Source: Syntrophobacterales bacterium
GTDB taxonomy: Bacteria > Desulfobacterota > Desulfobaccia > Desulfobaccales > 0-14-0-80-60-11
Assembly (NCBI GenBank): GCA_020060385.1
Contig: JAGVAH010000017.1
Coordinates: 1 to 61,230 of the forward strand
Length of the DNA stretch: 61,230 bases
Direction: 5' to 3'
In this document: positions 24,987 through 33,054 of the stretch, one piece after another
How positions within the stretch are numbered: the first letter of the stretch is position 1
Layout: every line of letters begins with the position of its first letter
Program-made: the position numbers and the translations under genes
Notes under the pieces: generated by a model
The model's database searches: none
What the model saw: the letters and a program-made list of their open reading frames with translations, nothing else
What the model was told of the DNA's origin: nothing

Positions 24987-25933
24987 CAGTTAAGCACCAC
25001 CCAGGTCCTGAGCCTGCACTGGCCCACGGCGTTGTCATCTGGGCCAAAGTAGAGGTTCCAAGCCCAGCCGTCCTTGTCCGTTTTGCTCACGTACTTGTCG
25101 AGTTCTCCAATGACCCCGCCGCCCATGTCTACCAGTTCCCAATGCACCCACCAGCCCGGGCACGGCTCTCCCTCCTGGCCTGTAAGCCGGACCTTGACTG
25201 TGTTGGCCTTCAGGCCGTAGACCTGGGCCGGCTCGAAAACCGGGTTCGACAGGGCATAAGGCCAGGCCTCTCGGCAGTAAATCCGGGTCTTGTTATCAAC
25301 CCCGATGGTTGCCACCAAATCGAAAGCATTGTCATAAGCCGCCACCCGGTGCGGCTCAACCCGGCCTGATTCCATTACCTTCAGGCCGGAGAGGTATTCC
25401 ATGATCTTGACCTTGCCGCTGTCGGTGCAGATGCCGGCTACCTGGCCCTCCTGCACCCAGGCGATGGTCTTAAAATATTCCCCAGCATTGTGGGTGATCG
25501 AACCCAAAAGAGCCCCGGTCTTGAGGTCATAGACCCCCAGGACGTTGGCGTTTTGCGGCCGCACATACCGCTGGTTGAGGTCGTCGATAAAGCCTCCGAC
25601 GATGCTGCTCGGAGCCAGGCCGTAAGGAATCGCCCAACTCGGATTCAGGACCTCGTTGGGGTTCGGCAACTGGTCGATCTCGTAAGCTCCATAGACATAA
25701 CCGTTGCCATTGTAAAAGCTGGTATAGCCGCCCACTCGCGGGAGCGGGGTGTAGCCACCGGAGGGAGTGGCATAGCCGGCCTTCGTACCGTCCCGGAAGA
25801 CCCGGGCCCACTCCCACAGGCAGGCACAGAAGAAGGCGTCCCACGGGGTCACATAAATCATCTGGGTCCAGTTGGAGGACCCGGCCCCCCCGGGGACGGC
25901 CTGCTTCGTGCTTTCGAAGGTCTTCTCGTACAC
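24986..25933 (-). CDS. Tail-tip protein, second propeller-like plus Ig-like protein
   Basis: A 315-residue protein with a GTG start at 25933. Propeller-like units (VLGVYDLKTGALLGSITH, KTIAWVQEGQVAGICTDSGK, VKIMEYLSGL) fill residues about 90-230, followed by an Ig-like end (LKANTVKVRLTGQEGEPCPG, then SKTDKDGWAWNLYFGPD). The C-terminal domain resembles that of the protein encoded downstream. The stop overlaps that gene (TGATG). Likely a structural or host-binding tail component. Confidence 0.55.
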   Translation of the reverse strand: MYEKTFESTKQAVPGGAGSSNWTQMIYVTPWDAFFCACLWEWARVFRDGTKAGYATPSGGYTPLPRVGGYTSFYNGNGYVYGAYEIDQLPNPNEVLNPSWAIPYGLAPSSIVGGFIDDLNQRYVRPQNANVLGVYDLKTGALLGSITHNAGEYFKTIAWVQEGQVAGICTDSGKVKIMEYLSGLKVMESGRVEPHRVAAYDNAFDLVATIGVDNKTRIYCREAWPYALSNPVFEPAQVYGLKANTVKVRLTGQEGEPCPGWWVHWELVDMGGGVIGELDKYVSKTDKDGWAWNLYFGPDDNAVGQCRLRTWVVLN

Positions 25934-25935
25934 GG

Positions 25936-26361
25936 TTAGTTAGGCCAGCGGAAATTGGTGATGTGGTCCCAGGAATAGCGCCGAATGCAGACCTTGTCGT
26001 CCTGGTTCCCACCCAGGCAGTAGACGCCGTTATCATCCTCATCCAGATAAAGAGCGACATGATTGCCGCCAGGACGGGTCATAACGACCACGCACCCCAG
26101 GCGCTGCTCGCCATCCCCAAGCTCAACCCCCCAATGCCTGAAGTCGGCAGCCGCGGCGCTCCGGGGGCTGCGCACCCTGGCCCGTTCCAACCAGGCGCAC
26201 ATGGTGGAGGCGCACCAGGGAGTAGCGTCATCTTTGGCGTCCAGAGCGGTATAGTGGTGGTAGGCCACGATGTCCGGGTTGTTGCCGGGACCGGGGACCT
26301 CTTCCACGACCTTGTTTAAGTCGTTCAGGGCTTCAACTAACCAGGGTGGATATTGCTCCAT
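25936..26361 (-). CDS. Tail-associated NlpC/P60-CHAP-like peptidase (TIGR02594 type)
   Basis: A 141-residue protein. The Cys-His pattern of cell-wall amidase/peptidases is clear: catalytic Cys in TPWCASTMCAWLE, then GCVVVMTRPGGNHVALYLDE with the His, and LGGNQDDKVCI. The ATG at 26361 has GGAGG upstream; the frame is open to 26433. It lies in the tail-tip module, so it probably opens the peptidoglycan locally during DNA entry and does not serve lysis from within. Confidence 0.8.
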   Translation of the reverse strand: MEQYPPWLVEALNDLNKVVEEVPGPGNNPDIVAYHHYTALDAKDDATPWCASTMCAWLERARVRSPRSAAAADFRHWGVELGDGEQRLGCVVVMTRPGGNHVALYLDEDDNGVYCLGGNQDDKVCIRRYSWDHITNFRWPN

Positions 26362-26372
26362 AGATTCCTCCG

Positions 26373-26696
26373 TTACTCTACGGCCTTGACCGTTACCCGG
26401 TCCCACAGACCGGAAGGCTGGCCCACCTTGCACTCCCCGACCTTATAGTGCATCCCGACCCGGATCACCGGGGTGTGCGGCGGGCCAAGATAGATATTAG
26501 TGGCTCGCATTGAGGCATCGGTTTTCTTGTGGCGCCAGCGAAGGGTGCCCACTGCCGGCCAGGGACCTTCACCTGGACGTGGATCGATGGCTTGCAGGAA
26601 CCAGTAGACTGCCTGGCCCACTGCCGTTCCGATATAGGTCAGCACCCCACCACCCTTTACCCTGGCGATAAAAGGTGCCTTCAGCCTATTCCCCAT
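26373..26696 (-). CDS. Small tail-module protein, not recognised
   Basis: A 107-residue basic protein with GGGVLTYIGTAVGQAVYWFLQ near the start and several strands later. It overlaps the coiled-coil gene upstream by 11 bases and lies directly before the tail peptidase. Function unknown. Confidence 0.6.
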   Translation of the reverse strand: MGNRLKAPFIARVKGGGVLTYIGTAVGQAVYWFLQAIDPRPGEGPWPAVGTLRWRHKKTDASMRATNIYLGPPHTPVIRVGMHYKVGECKVGQPSGLWDRVTVKAVE

Positions 26697-26898
26697 GGGC
26701 CATCTCCTTGAGCTCAGCCTCGGCCTCGGCTTTCAAGCCTTCCAGGTAGGCGATCTGGAACCTGGTACGCCAGATGCGCTCTTGCAGGAAGTCCCGGCGC
26801 AGTTGGGTGACCACTTCCTGGAGGCGCTGGTTCATCATTTTCAGACCGCCGTTTTCTTCCAGGAGGTCTTCCAGAAGTTGCTCAAACTGCTCTTCCAT
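26686..26898 (-). CDS. Small coiled-coil protein
   Basis: A 70-residue, Glu/Leu-rich, fully helical protein with heptad-like spacing (EQFEQLLEDLLEENGGLKMM and YLEGLKAEAEAELKEM). GGGAG lies before the ATG. It is placed between the fibre protein and the small tail-module protein. Possibly a chaperone or linker; no family recognised. Confidence 0.6.
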   Translation of the reverse strand: MEEQFEQLLEDLLEENGGLKMMNQRLQEVVTQLRRDFLQERIWRTRFQIAYLEGLKAEAEAELKEMAHGE

Positions 26899-26907
26899 GG
26901 TATCTCC

Positions 26908-27984
26908 CTATGACAGAAGCCCCAGCCCTTGCTGCCGCGATTCCATCTGCGCCATCCGTGTCTGAAGGTTGGCGATCACCGACATCACGGTCTTGAACTC
27001 GTCGGCAGTAGTAAAACCCCAGCCCGTGTTCTGGAGCGGAGCCGCAATGTCATAGTCGGCCACCCCGGGGGCAACAATGCTCAAAGTGGTAAGCTGAGCG
27101 CTGAGAGCCGCAGGCTTGGCCACCGGGTTGGCCCCGAAGAAGCCCAGCTTGTTCCCAAGAACCTTCAGCATTACGGCCAGGGCGTTATCGTTCGTGCCTG
27201 CCGCCCCAGCCGGGCAGCCGTAGACCTCCACCCCACTTTCGCCGGTGCCGGTGGACACGCCGGGTTGCAGCTTCAAGGTGCCTCCGGCCTTGTCGGTAGC
27301 GCCAGGCGCCGCCCCGCCAGCCTGGACCAGGAAGTTGAAACCAGGGGTATCGGCCGTCAAGCGGCGGTCCTGTTTGATGGACCGGTCGGCCAAGTCGCCG
27401 TCGAAGGTTATGGGGCCGGTGAACTGGCCGCCCAACTTGTCCATCTTCCCCACCGACAGGATGATGTAGGCGTTGTCAACGTAATGCCGGGGCACCAGAT
27501 GGTCGGTGCTCGTCGGGTCCAGGCCCGCCTGGGCCAGGGGCAGGGCGGCGAAGGTCTTGACCCCGGTGATGGTCTCGTTATTGGCGATCCCCACCTTGGC
27601 AGCCAGGCCGTCGGTCACGAACTTCCTGCGAACCAACTGGTTATCCAAGGAGGGGTCTGCGCCAACTTCGGGGATGGTGGTGAAGGTCTTTTTGCCGTCA
27701 ATGGACTGCTCGCCCGTCTTGGTAACCAGGCCCGCCGTATCCGGAGAAGCCGGCGTCCATACGTCCGCCGCCTTGACGAAAACATGGCCATCCTGACCAC
27801 CTGTGAATGCCGACGAGCTATGTTTGTGGCCCGGGTCCACCTGCTGGGGATTGGTCAGCTTGTAGGTGAGTGACTCAGGATCAGTGGAGCCATTGACGCC
27901 GACATAGTTCTCCACCGCATTGAACCACCAAGCCTCCAGTTCGGTGACCCCGTCCACCCAGACGGTCTTGTCATCCGGGTACAT
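26908..27984 (-). CDS. Tail fibre protein with repeated TF-type strands
   Basis: A 358-residue protein. Two units of the common fibre-shaft pattern are seen: EQSIDGKKTFTTIPEVGAD and ETITGVKTFAALPLAQAG, each followed by DNQLVRRKFV or DHLVPRHYVDNA, which matches repeats in many phage side-tail fibres. The middle is Gly-rich and the end is a short helix with RMAQMESRQQGLG, as in trimerising tails. AGGAG precedes the ATG. Confidence 0.7.
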   Translation of the reverse strand: MYPDDKTVWVDGVTELEAWWFNAVENYVGVNGSTDPESLTYKLTNPQQVDPGHKHSSSAFTGGQDGHVFVKAADVWTPASPDTAGLVTKTGEQSIDGKKTFTTIPEVGADPSLDNQLVRRKFVTDGLAAKVGIANNETITGVKTFAALPLAQAGLDPTSTDHLVPRHYVDNAYIILSVGKMDKLGGQFTGPITFDGDLADRSIKQDRRLTADTPGFNFLVQAGGAAPGATDKAGGTLKLQPGVSTGTGESGVEVYGCPAGAAGTNDNALAVMLKVLGNKLGFFGANPVAKPAALSAQLTTLSIVAPGVADYDIAAPLQNTGWGFTTADEFKTVMSVIANLQTRMAQMESRQQGLGLLS

Positions 27985-27987
27985 GGG

Positions 27988-28356
27988 TTACTCCTGCACC
28001 ACCTTGACGTTCTGGCCGTACTTGCCGGCCAGAACGTGGATTTGCGGCCATTCATCTATGGCGACTACTTCCAACACATGGCCGGTGAGGTCATCGGTCA
28101 CCGTGGCCAACCTATCTTTCACGTTGATCGTGTAGCCCCAGACCCCCAGGTCGTCCAGCTTCTCCAGCATCAGGTCCAGGGCCTCCCTGGGACGATTCAT
28201 CATTTCTCTTAGCGCCTGCGGTACGGACAGAAAGACGGCCGGCTTCGCAAGATCAGGGTTCGCCAGTTGATCGGCAGCATTGGTGATGAAGCAGTCCAGC
28301 TTCTCCAGTCCGCCGAACAATACTGCTACCAGATGTTCAGGATTGAGATTCATCAT
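27988..28356 (-). CDS. Small protein next to the tape measure, not recognised
   Basis: A 122-residue protein, mostly helical in its first 80 residues with strands at the end (HVLEVVAIDEWPQIHVLAG). The start overlaps the stop of the tape measure gene by four bases. In this place phages often encode a distal tail protein, but this one is too short and shows no such features. Confidence 0.6.
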   Translation of the reverse strand: MMNLNPEHLVAVLFGGLEKLDCFITNAADQLANPDLAKPAVFLSVPQALREMMNRPREALDLMLEKLDDLGVWGYTINVKDRLATVTDDLTGHVLEVVAIDEWPQIHVLAGKYGQNVKVVQE

Positions 28357-30965
28357 CCCCTGGCTCCCAAGACGAGGTATTCCCGAAAATACCGCTCAAT
28401 GGCGGCGTTAATCTGTTCTTCGATCCCCTTCAGAGTCACGGTGATGTCCAGTCTTCCCCCGCCCAGGCCGCCCCTGCCGCCCCTGGTATTGGCTTCGATC
28501 TGATTAAGAATCGAATTTGTGGGCACCAGGGCGTCCTGGAGGCTTTCGCCGATCTGGGCGATGGGGATGGAGGTCTCTCCGGCAATAATCCCACGGACCG
28601 CCTCGTGCGAGGTGACGCTGGAGGTCACTCCGGAGGAGGACCAGGAAGAGGAGCCGCCGCTGGTTAGCAACATCCCGATGAGACCGATGGCCCCCATGAC
28701 GGCGCTGGCCAAAGCCGAGCCTGCCTCCCCGAAAAGCTGTTTGAAGCCGTTGATCAATAACTGCTGCAACTGGTCGAGCCCCGGCTTGAGGGCAGAGGTG
28801 AACAGGCTCTTGAAGAAGCTGTTCAGGGATTTCAGCAGGTCCTGGCCGCCGCTGGTGATGGCATCCACCAGGGATGAAAACCCCTGAGTGATGCTTGACG
28901 CCATGTTGTTATACTGGTCGCCGGAACGGGCAAAGTTGATTTTGCTCTGGTAATATTGATCGAGCGTTTGGGCATATTCCGGGGTGTAGGCGCCGGCCTT
29001 GACGGCCTCCGCCTTGGCCCGCTGCCAGTCGAGGTAGAGTTTCTGGATCTTGGCCTCCTGCTCGGCGATGGGCCCCCACAGGCCGGCCATCTCGACCCGC
29101 ATGTCCTCGGCTTTTTCCTTGTATTGCTTCTGGACCTCCACCTGCCTTTTGAGTTCCTGGGTGACCTTGACCTCGCCTTCGAGCTTCACCCGGGCCGCCT
29201 CAGCGTTCAACTGGGCCAGGGCCATGCGGTTCTTGATCTCTTCCTCCTGCCGGCGGTAGCCCTTCATCTCGGGGCTCAAGTCCTGGCGCTCGAGGTCGGC
29301 CAGGGCATCCTTATAGGCCGCGGCCTGGGCAGCCTTCTTCTCTTCGATGAGCTTCAGGGACGCAGCAGTTTCCGCCTGCTGCATTTCCTGGAGTTTGGCG
29401 TAATACGTCTGGCCGTCGATCAGCCCCTCGGCCAGCTTCTTTTCCAGTTCGGCCTTCTCCTTCTCATTGCCGGCCTTGAGAATCTCCAGCGAATCTTGGG
29501 CGCCCCGAATCTTGGCCTGACGCTCCTGGTCCAGCATCTTGAGATATTCGCCAAAAAGGTCTTCTTCAGGGCCAGCCTTGCCGCCCTTACCCCCCTTGCC
29601 GATACCAGCCTTCTCCCCCATCAAGTCCTGGTATTTTTGCATGGCGCTATTGACCCGCTGCGCCATGTCATCAGCCATTTCCTGGGGAGAAGTAACCTCC
29701 TCATGGCCGGTATTTTCGGACCCGGGGGTCGTCTCACCGCTGCTGACGGAGGGTAATTCGGTGATCCCGTGGCCGCCCCATTCGATGTAACGTTGACCAT
29801 CCGGGAGGGTAGTGACCGGATTTTTCATAAACTTATAGGCCCCGAGAGCCGCCAGGGCCACGGCTACCTGAATCAGGATCGCCAACCAACCCCCGAAGGC
29901 AACCTTGACTGCGGTAACCCCCGTGGCCAAAGAATAGAGGCCCGATACTACCCCGGGGATGGCCGCACCCAGGGCTACCAGATACCCTGCCAACTTGTAG
30001 GCCACAACCAATTCGATAAAGGTCTTTACCAAGTTGCCATTGGCGACCGTCCAGGAAATCACCGCAGCGATTACGCCCCAGACCAGCTTGACGAATTCAC
30101 CAATGGTCTGGCCCCATTTCTGCAATTCGGCCCGGTTCAAGGTCAGCCAGTTCAGCAAATCCCCCCAGACCTTGATCTTTTCCCCGGTGATGGCCGCCAG
30201 GAGCGGCTGCAGGAAGTCCCATAAGACCTCTTTGGCTTGTGTAGCCATAAATTTGATCTGGCCAAGCTGCCGGGAATAGGACCCCGCGGTAGATTGCGAA
30301 ACTCCCTCCACGGTTTGGGCATATTTGAGGATCAGGTCGATCATGACCTGGGAGCGTTCCTGAGAGGAGAGCTTCAGGTTCTCATCCAGGCTCTTGCCTT
30401 CCGCCAGCACCGAATCCTGGAATTCTTTGATGGGAATCTTCGCCTGGCGCAACGCCCGGGGAGTGCCGGTGACAATGGAATCGATCAGGAGGCTGAACAT
30501 CTCCTGAGGAGATTTGCCGGCCGCCACCGCCAAGTCCCGGGCGGCCTGGGCGATGGAAATCAGTTGCCGGGGGTCAAGGCCGTGGCTGATGAAATTGGAA
30601 ACCGCCTCATACCCATCAACGCTGGATACCTTAAGCTGCTTCAGGTCGGTGACCAGCTTATCGATATTGGCAGAGGTGTACCCGAAGTTCTGCCCCACCG
30701 CATAAGCGGCAAGCTTGGTGGTCTCAAGCCTGGCCCCGACTTCGGTCACTCCTTGCAAGAGGCTCTTTAACTCTCCCAGCAGTGCTCCAATCCCCAGGAT
30801 ACCCACGGTGAAAGTCAGGGCTTTCTTGACCTGGGCCGACAGATCGGCGGAAAAGCTCTTGAAGGATTGCAGCTCATTGCGTCCGACTTGCAGCCCCTTC
30901 TTCAGGTCTGCCACATCCACCGCAATTTTGCTGAGCAAGGTCCCGATGTCTTCCTGGTCGGCCAC
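28353..30965 (-). CDS. Tail tape measure protein
   Basis: An 870-residue protein starting with GTG at 30965 (AAAGGA upstream). It has the family plan: coiled N-terminal region, hydrophobic segments around residues 50-70 and 330-390 (YLVALGAAIPGVVSGLYSLA), a long charged coiled coil at about 480-640 (EKEKAELEKKLAEGLIDGQ, MQQAETAASLKLIEEKKAA), and a hydrophobic C-terminal part (ALASAVMGAIGLIGMLLTSG). It sets tail length; by the usual relation of about 0.15 nm per residue the tail would be near 130 nm. It follows the two tail chaperone frames, as in lambda-like phages. Confidence 0.92.
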   Translation of the reverse strand: MADQEDIGTLLSKIAVDVADLKKGLQVGRNELQSFKSFSADLSAQVKKALTFTVGILGIGALLGELKSLLQGVTEVGARLETTKLAAYAVGQNFGYTSANIDKLVTDLKQLKVSSVDGYEAVSNFISHGLDPRQLISIAQAARDLAVAAGKSPQEMFSLLIDSIVTGTPRALRQAKIPIKEFQDSVLAEGKSLDENLKLSSQERSQVMIDLILKYAQTVEGVSQSTAGSYSRQLGQIKFMATQAKEVLWDFLQPLLAAITGEKIKVWGDLLNWLTLNRAELQKWGQTIGEFVKLVWGVIAAVISWTVANGNLVKTFIELVVAYKLAGYLVALGAAIPGVVSGLYSLATGVTAVKVAFGGWLAILIQVAVALAALGAYKFMKNPVTTLPDGQRYIEWGGHGITELPSVSSGETTPGSENTGHEEVTSPQEMADDMAQRVNSAMQKYQDLMGEKAGIGKGGKGGKAGPEEDLFGEYLKMLDQERQAKIRGAQDSLEILKAGNEKEKAELEKKLAEGLIDGQTYYAKLQEMQQAETAASLKLIEEKKAAQAAAYKDALADLERQDLSPEMKGYRRQEEEIKNRMALAQLNAEAARVKLEGEVKVTQELKRQVEVQKQYKEKAEDMRVEMAGLWGPIAEQEAKIQKLYLDWQRAKAEAVKAGAYTPEYAQTLDQYYQSKINFARSGDQYNNMASSITQGFSSLVDAITSGGQDLLKSLNSFFKSLFTSALKPGLDQLQQLLINGFKQLFGEAGSALASAVMGAIGLIGMLLTSGGSSSWSSSGVTSSVTSHEAVRGIIAGETSIPIAQIGESLQDALVPTNSILNQIEANTRGGRGGLGGGRLDITVTLKGIEEQINAAIERYFREYLVLGARG

Positions 30966-30967
30966 GA

Positions 30968-31359
30968 TTAATCCTTTTCAGTTTTTCGAACCACCGGCCG
31001 GCCCCCGAAAAAGGCCAGGGCCTTGGGAGATAAAGAAGAGCACCGCTGGGGGCGATCCCTCTTTCCGTCCGAGCTATCTACCGCCTTGAACCATTTCTCC
31101 AGTATCTTCCCCTTACCGCCACCGAAGGCCAGGTCCAGGGCGTTGATGACGGCGATGGACAGGCCCAATACCTTCCCTTTCAGTTCTGCCTTGCGGTTCT
31201 CCAAGGCTGCCCGGTGCAGGTTGAGCACCAGGTCGATCGGGTACTCGTGCAGCAGGGCCTGGAGGCTATGGCCCCGGCTAATCAAACTTTCCAAGGCGAT
31301 GGTGAAACCTAAGCCGCCCTGATCACGGCCTGGATCGGCTCCATGATCAGGGGCAAGGA
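30968..31359 (-). CDS. Tail assembly chaperone, -1 frame extension (gpT-like)
   Basis: This frame is open without a stop from 31359 to its end and is in the -1 frame relative to the chaperone gene before it. The only in-frame start candidate is a TTG at 31294 without a ribosome site. With slippage at 31360-31366 it makes a fusion of about 240 residues (110 from the first frame and 130 from this one), as for gpG-gpGT of lambda. The extension has a helical part (RGHSLQALLHEYPIDLVLNL) and a basic tail (DGKRDRPQRC). The extension of such chaperones recruits the tail tube protein. Confidence 0.8.
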
Positions 31360-31689
31360 GTTTTTTAGGCGTTCGATGTTTTGAGAGATGATGGTGAGAC
31401 CGATGGCCGCGGCCTGGCCGAAGTCCATTTCTTCGACCTCCTCTTCGGAGATATCCAGGGTGGCGGCAATCAAGGCGGAAAAGGCCGGAAGTACTGCCCC
31501 CACGATCTCAAATCCTCTTTCCAGCAAGACCTCCTGGGCGTTCTCGGCGGTCAACCCCAGGTCTTTCAGGACCGGAACGATGCCGATCAGGGCCGGATAG
31601 ACCTTCTTAAAGCGCCCGAAGGACCAGGGCTTAATTTTGTATGGGCCGATCTCAGTCTCGTTAAGCAGGACCGCAACTTCATCAGGCAT
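31309..31689 (-). CDS. Tail assembly chaperone, short form (gpG-like)
   Basis: A 126-residue acidic helical protein (FKKVYPALIGIVPVLKDLGL; ISEEEVEEMDFGQAAAIGL). GGAGG precedes the ATG. It lies between the tail tube and tape measure genes, the usual position for the tape measure chaperone. Its last 16 codons follow a slippery heptamer, so it is the product of normal decoding and a longer form is expected at lower level. The upstream leader has a folded RNA element. Confidence 0.85.
   Translation of the reverse strand: MPDEVAVLLNETEIGPYKIKPWSFGRFKKVYPALIGIVPVLKDLGLTAENAQEVLLERGFEIVGAVLPAFSALIAATLDISEEEVEEMDFGQAAAIGLTIISQNIERLKNSLPLIMEPIQAVIRAA
31360..31366 (-). promoter_or_regulatory. -1 programmed frameshift site (A AAA AAC)
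   Basis: In the zero frame the codons read CTA AAA AAC, giving the X XXY YYZ heptamer A AAA AAC. Slippage by one base back enters the frame of 30968-31359, which is open from this point. The site is 16 codons before the zero-frame stop, in the tail chaperone gene where such sites are the rule in tailed phages. Confidence 0.85.
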
Positions 31690-31714
31690 GGCTCCTCCCG
31701 AAATTGGTGATGGA

Positions 31715-31779
31715 GCGTCCGGGCCGGTGTCGCACCGCCGCTCCCCTCCTGGGCGGAGGGGTTAGCCTGCTTCGGACGC
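31715..31779 (-). other. Three-way-junction RNA structure before the tail chaperone gene
   Basis: A 7-base outer stem (GCGTCCG 31715-31721 with CGGACGC 31773-31779) encloses two perfect hairpins: 31725-31737 (CGGTG/CACCG, 3-base loop) and 31743-31761 (CCCCTCC/GGAGGGG, 5-base loop). It fills most of the 108-base gap between tail tube and chaperone genes. The outer stem has tRNA acceptor length, but there is no T-loop sequence, anticodon arm or CCA, so it is not a tRNA. It may stop or slow transcription after the highly expressed tail tube gene, or protect the processed RNA. Confidence 0.6.
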
Positions 31780-31797
31780 TTTACCTTTATCGTTGGA

Positions 31798-32577
31798 CTA
31801 CGACTCGTTCAGGCACTCCCAGTAGCCGTAGGGCGCCGCCGGATTGGTGGCCGAGGCGTCCAGGACCTCCAGGATCATGGGGAGTTCCATGGGTTTCTTG
31901 TCGTCGATGACCATCTTGCCATTCGGCTTCAGTTGGCATTTGGGGATGATGTAATTCCACTGGAATCCCCGGGAAGGCCGGAACTGCAAACGGGCCGCGC
32001 CCTGCTGGTAGTTGTCGCCGGCCACCGGAAACCTGAGGCTCGACCAGGTGGTGTGGGTATAGGAGACCTTGACCTTCTGGCCGTCGGCGATAGCGCCACC
32101 ATTGATGCGGCCGATACGCCCCACTACCAGACCGCCGGCCACTTGGCCCGGGTCGATGACATAATCGACGTTGTGCACGTAGGTGTGATCGCCAGCCAGA
32201 TTGGTGACGGTCACTGCCGAAAGGCCATATTTTCCCAGGGAGACCAGGAGTTCGCCGGTAAGGGTGACTTCCTGATCGGCAACCTGGGCGGTGCCAGCAT
32301 TCACCACCTCGATGGGCCCGCCCTTGAAAAAGGCCTGCATATTGGCGGCTACCAACTCCTGTAGCTTCATGGTCCAGATGACTTCCTCTTCGGTGGTGAA
32401 GGTCTTGACCAGGCGGCGCTTGCCGGAGCGGTTGCTGTAGACCTTGACCTCGGTGGATTTGGGCTCCACGTCCGGCGGTTCTTCGATCAGACCCAGGTCC
32501 CTTTCACCGGTCCCCTGATCGAAAAAGAAGACTACCCCGCCGGCCATGAACAGGTTTTCAACATCAGGCGGTTGCAT
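31798..32577 (-). CDS. Major tail tube protein
   Basis: A 259-residue protein directly before the tail chaperones, with AGGAGG at the start. It is strand-rich (GVVFFFDQG; VTLTGELLVSLGKYG; GLVVGRIGRINGG) with the conserved order of tail tube proteins of siphoviruses: N-terminal strand, a loop with EVKVYSNRSGKRR, and a late segment LQFRPSRGFQWNYIIP. It forms the hexameric rings of the non-contractile tail. Confidence 0.8.
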   Translation of the reverse strand: MQPPDVENLFMAGGVVFFFDQGTGERDLGLIEEPPDVEPKSTEVKVYSNRSGKRRLVKTFTTEEEVIWTMKLQELVAANMQAFFKGGPIEVVNAGTAQVADQEVTLTGELLVSLGKYGLSAVTVTNLAGDHTYVHNVDYVIDPGQVAGGLVVGRIGRINGGAIADGQKVKVSYTHTTWSSLRFPVAGDNYQQGAARLQFRPSRGFQWNYIIPKCQLKPNGKMVIDDKKPMELPMILEVLDASATNPAAPYGYWECLNES

Positions 32578-32591
32578 CGTTTTGGTCCTCC

Positions 32592-33050
32592 TTAAGCGAC
32601 TTGCGTGGTAAAGGCATCGTTGGCCGCGTGCCCATAAGTGAGGCGATATCGCAAGACCAGTTCCCCGAACGATTCGTTGCCGATGGCCTTGCGCCTGGGG
32701 TCTTCCACCGCCTGAATCACCAGGCCGGAGAGAATCGGGCTTGTCTGGATCGCCATGTAGACCCGCCCGGCGATGGTGTCCGCCAAGTCGTAGAAGGCTT
32801 GAAAGCCGTGGTCTTTGCCGGGCTTCAGGCGGATAAAGACAGCCATCTCCACCTGAATAATCCCGAGCCGTAGGCGGTTGTGCCGGGTCCCTGTCTCCTC
32901 TTCCTCATAGAGAAACAGGGCCGGGAGACCGATCTTGTCCAGGTCGGTGCCCACCGGCTCCCGTCGCTCCACCGTCTTGACCTCCGGAATCCCGGCTTTA
33001 AGGACGGCCTCCAGGGCCTTCATCACCTGGGTTTTGACGGTGTCGGTCAT
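32592..33050 (-). CDS. Tail terminator/completion-like protein
   Basis: A 152-residue protein with the alpha-beta plan of the gpU/gp17-type tail terminator: N-terminal helix (VKTQVMKALEAVLKAGIP), strand PALFLYEEEE, RLGIIQVEMAVFIRL, and a helix with DLADTIAGRVYMAI. It lies between the gp10-like and tail tube genes as usual for this function. Caps the tail and joins it to the head. Confidence 0.7.
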   Translation of the reverse strand: MTDTVKTQVMKALEAVLKAGIPEVKTVERREPVGTDLDKIGLPALFLYEEEETGTRHNRLRLGIIQVEMAVFIRLKPGKDHGFQAFYDLADTIAGRVYMAIQTSPILSGLVIQAVEDPRRKAIGNESFGELVLRYRLTYGHAANDAFTTQVA

Positions 33051-33054
33051 GGGC

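Noticed and set aside
26929-27873. Plus-strand open frame opposite the tail fibre gene
   Set aside because: Antisense to a clear phage gene in a GC-rich region where long mirror frames are common; Arg/Gly/His-rich without motifs.
28956-29756. Leu-rich plus-strand frame opposite the tape measure gene
   Set aside because: The Leu/Phe pattern is the mirror of the Glu/Lys coiled coil in the tape measure protein; not an independent membrane protein.
31715-31779. tRNA gene, suggested by the 7-base closing stem
   Set aside because: There are only two inner hairpins, no T-loop consensus, no anticodon arm with a 7-base loop and no CCA end.
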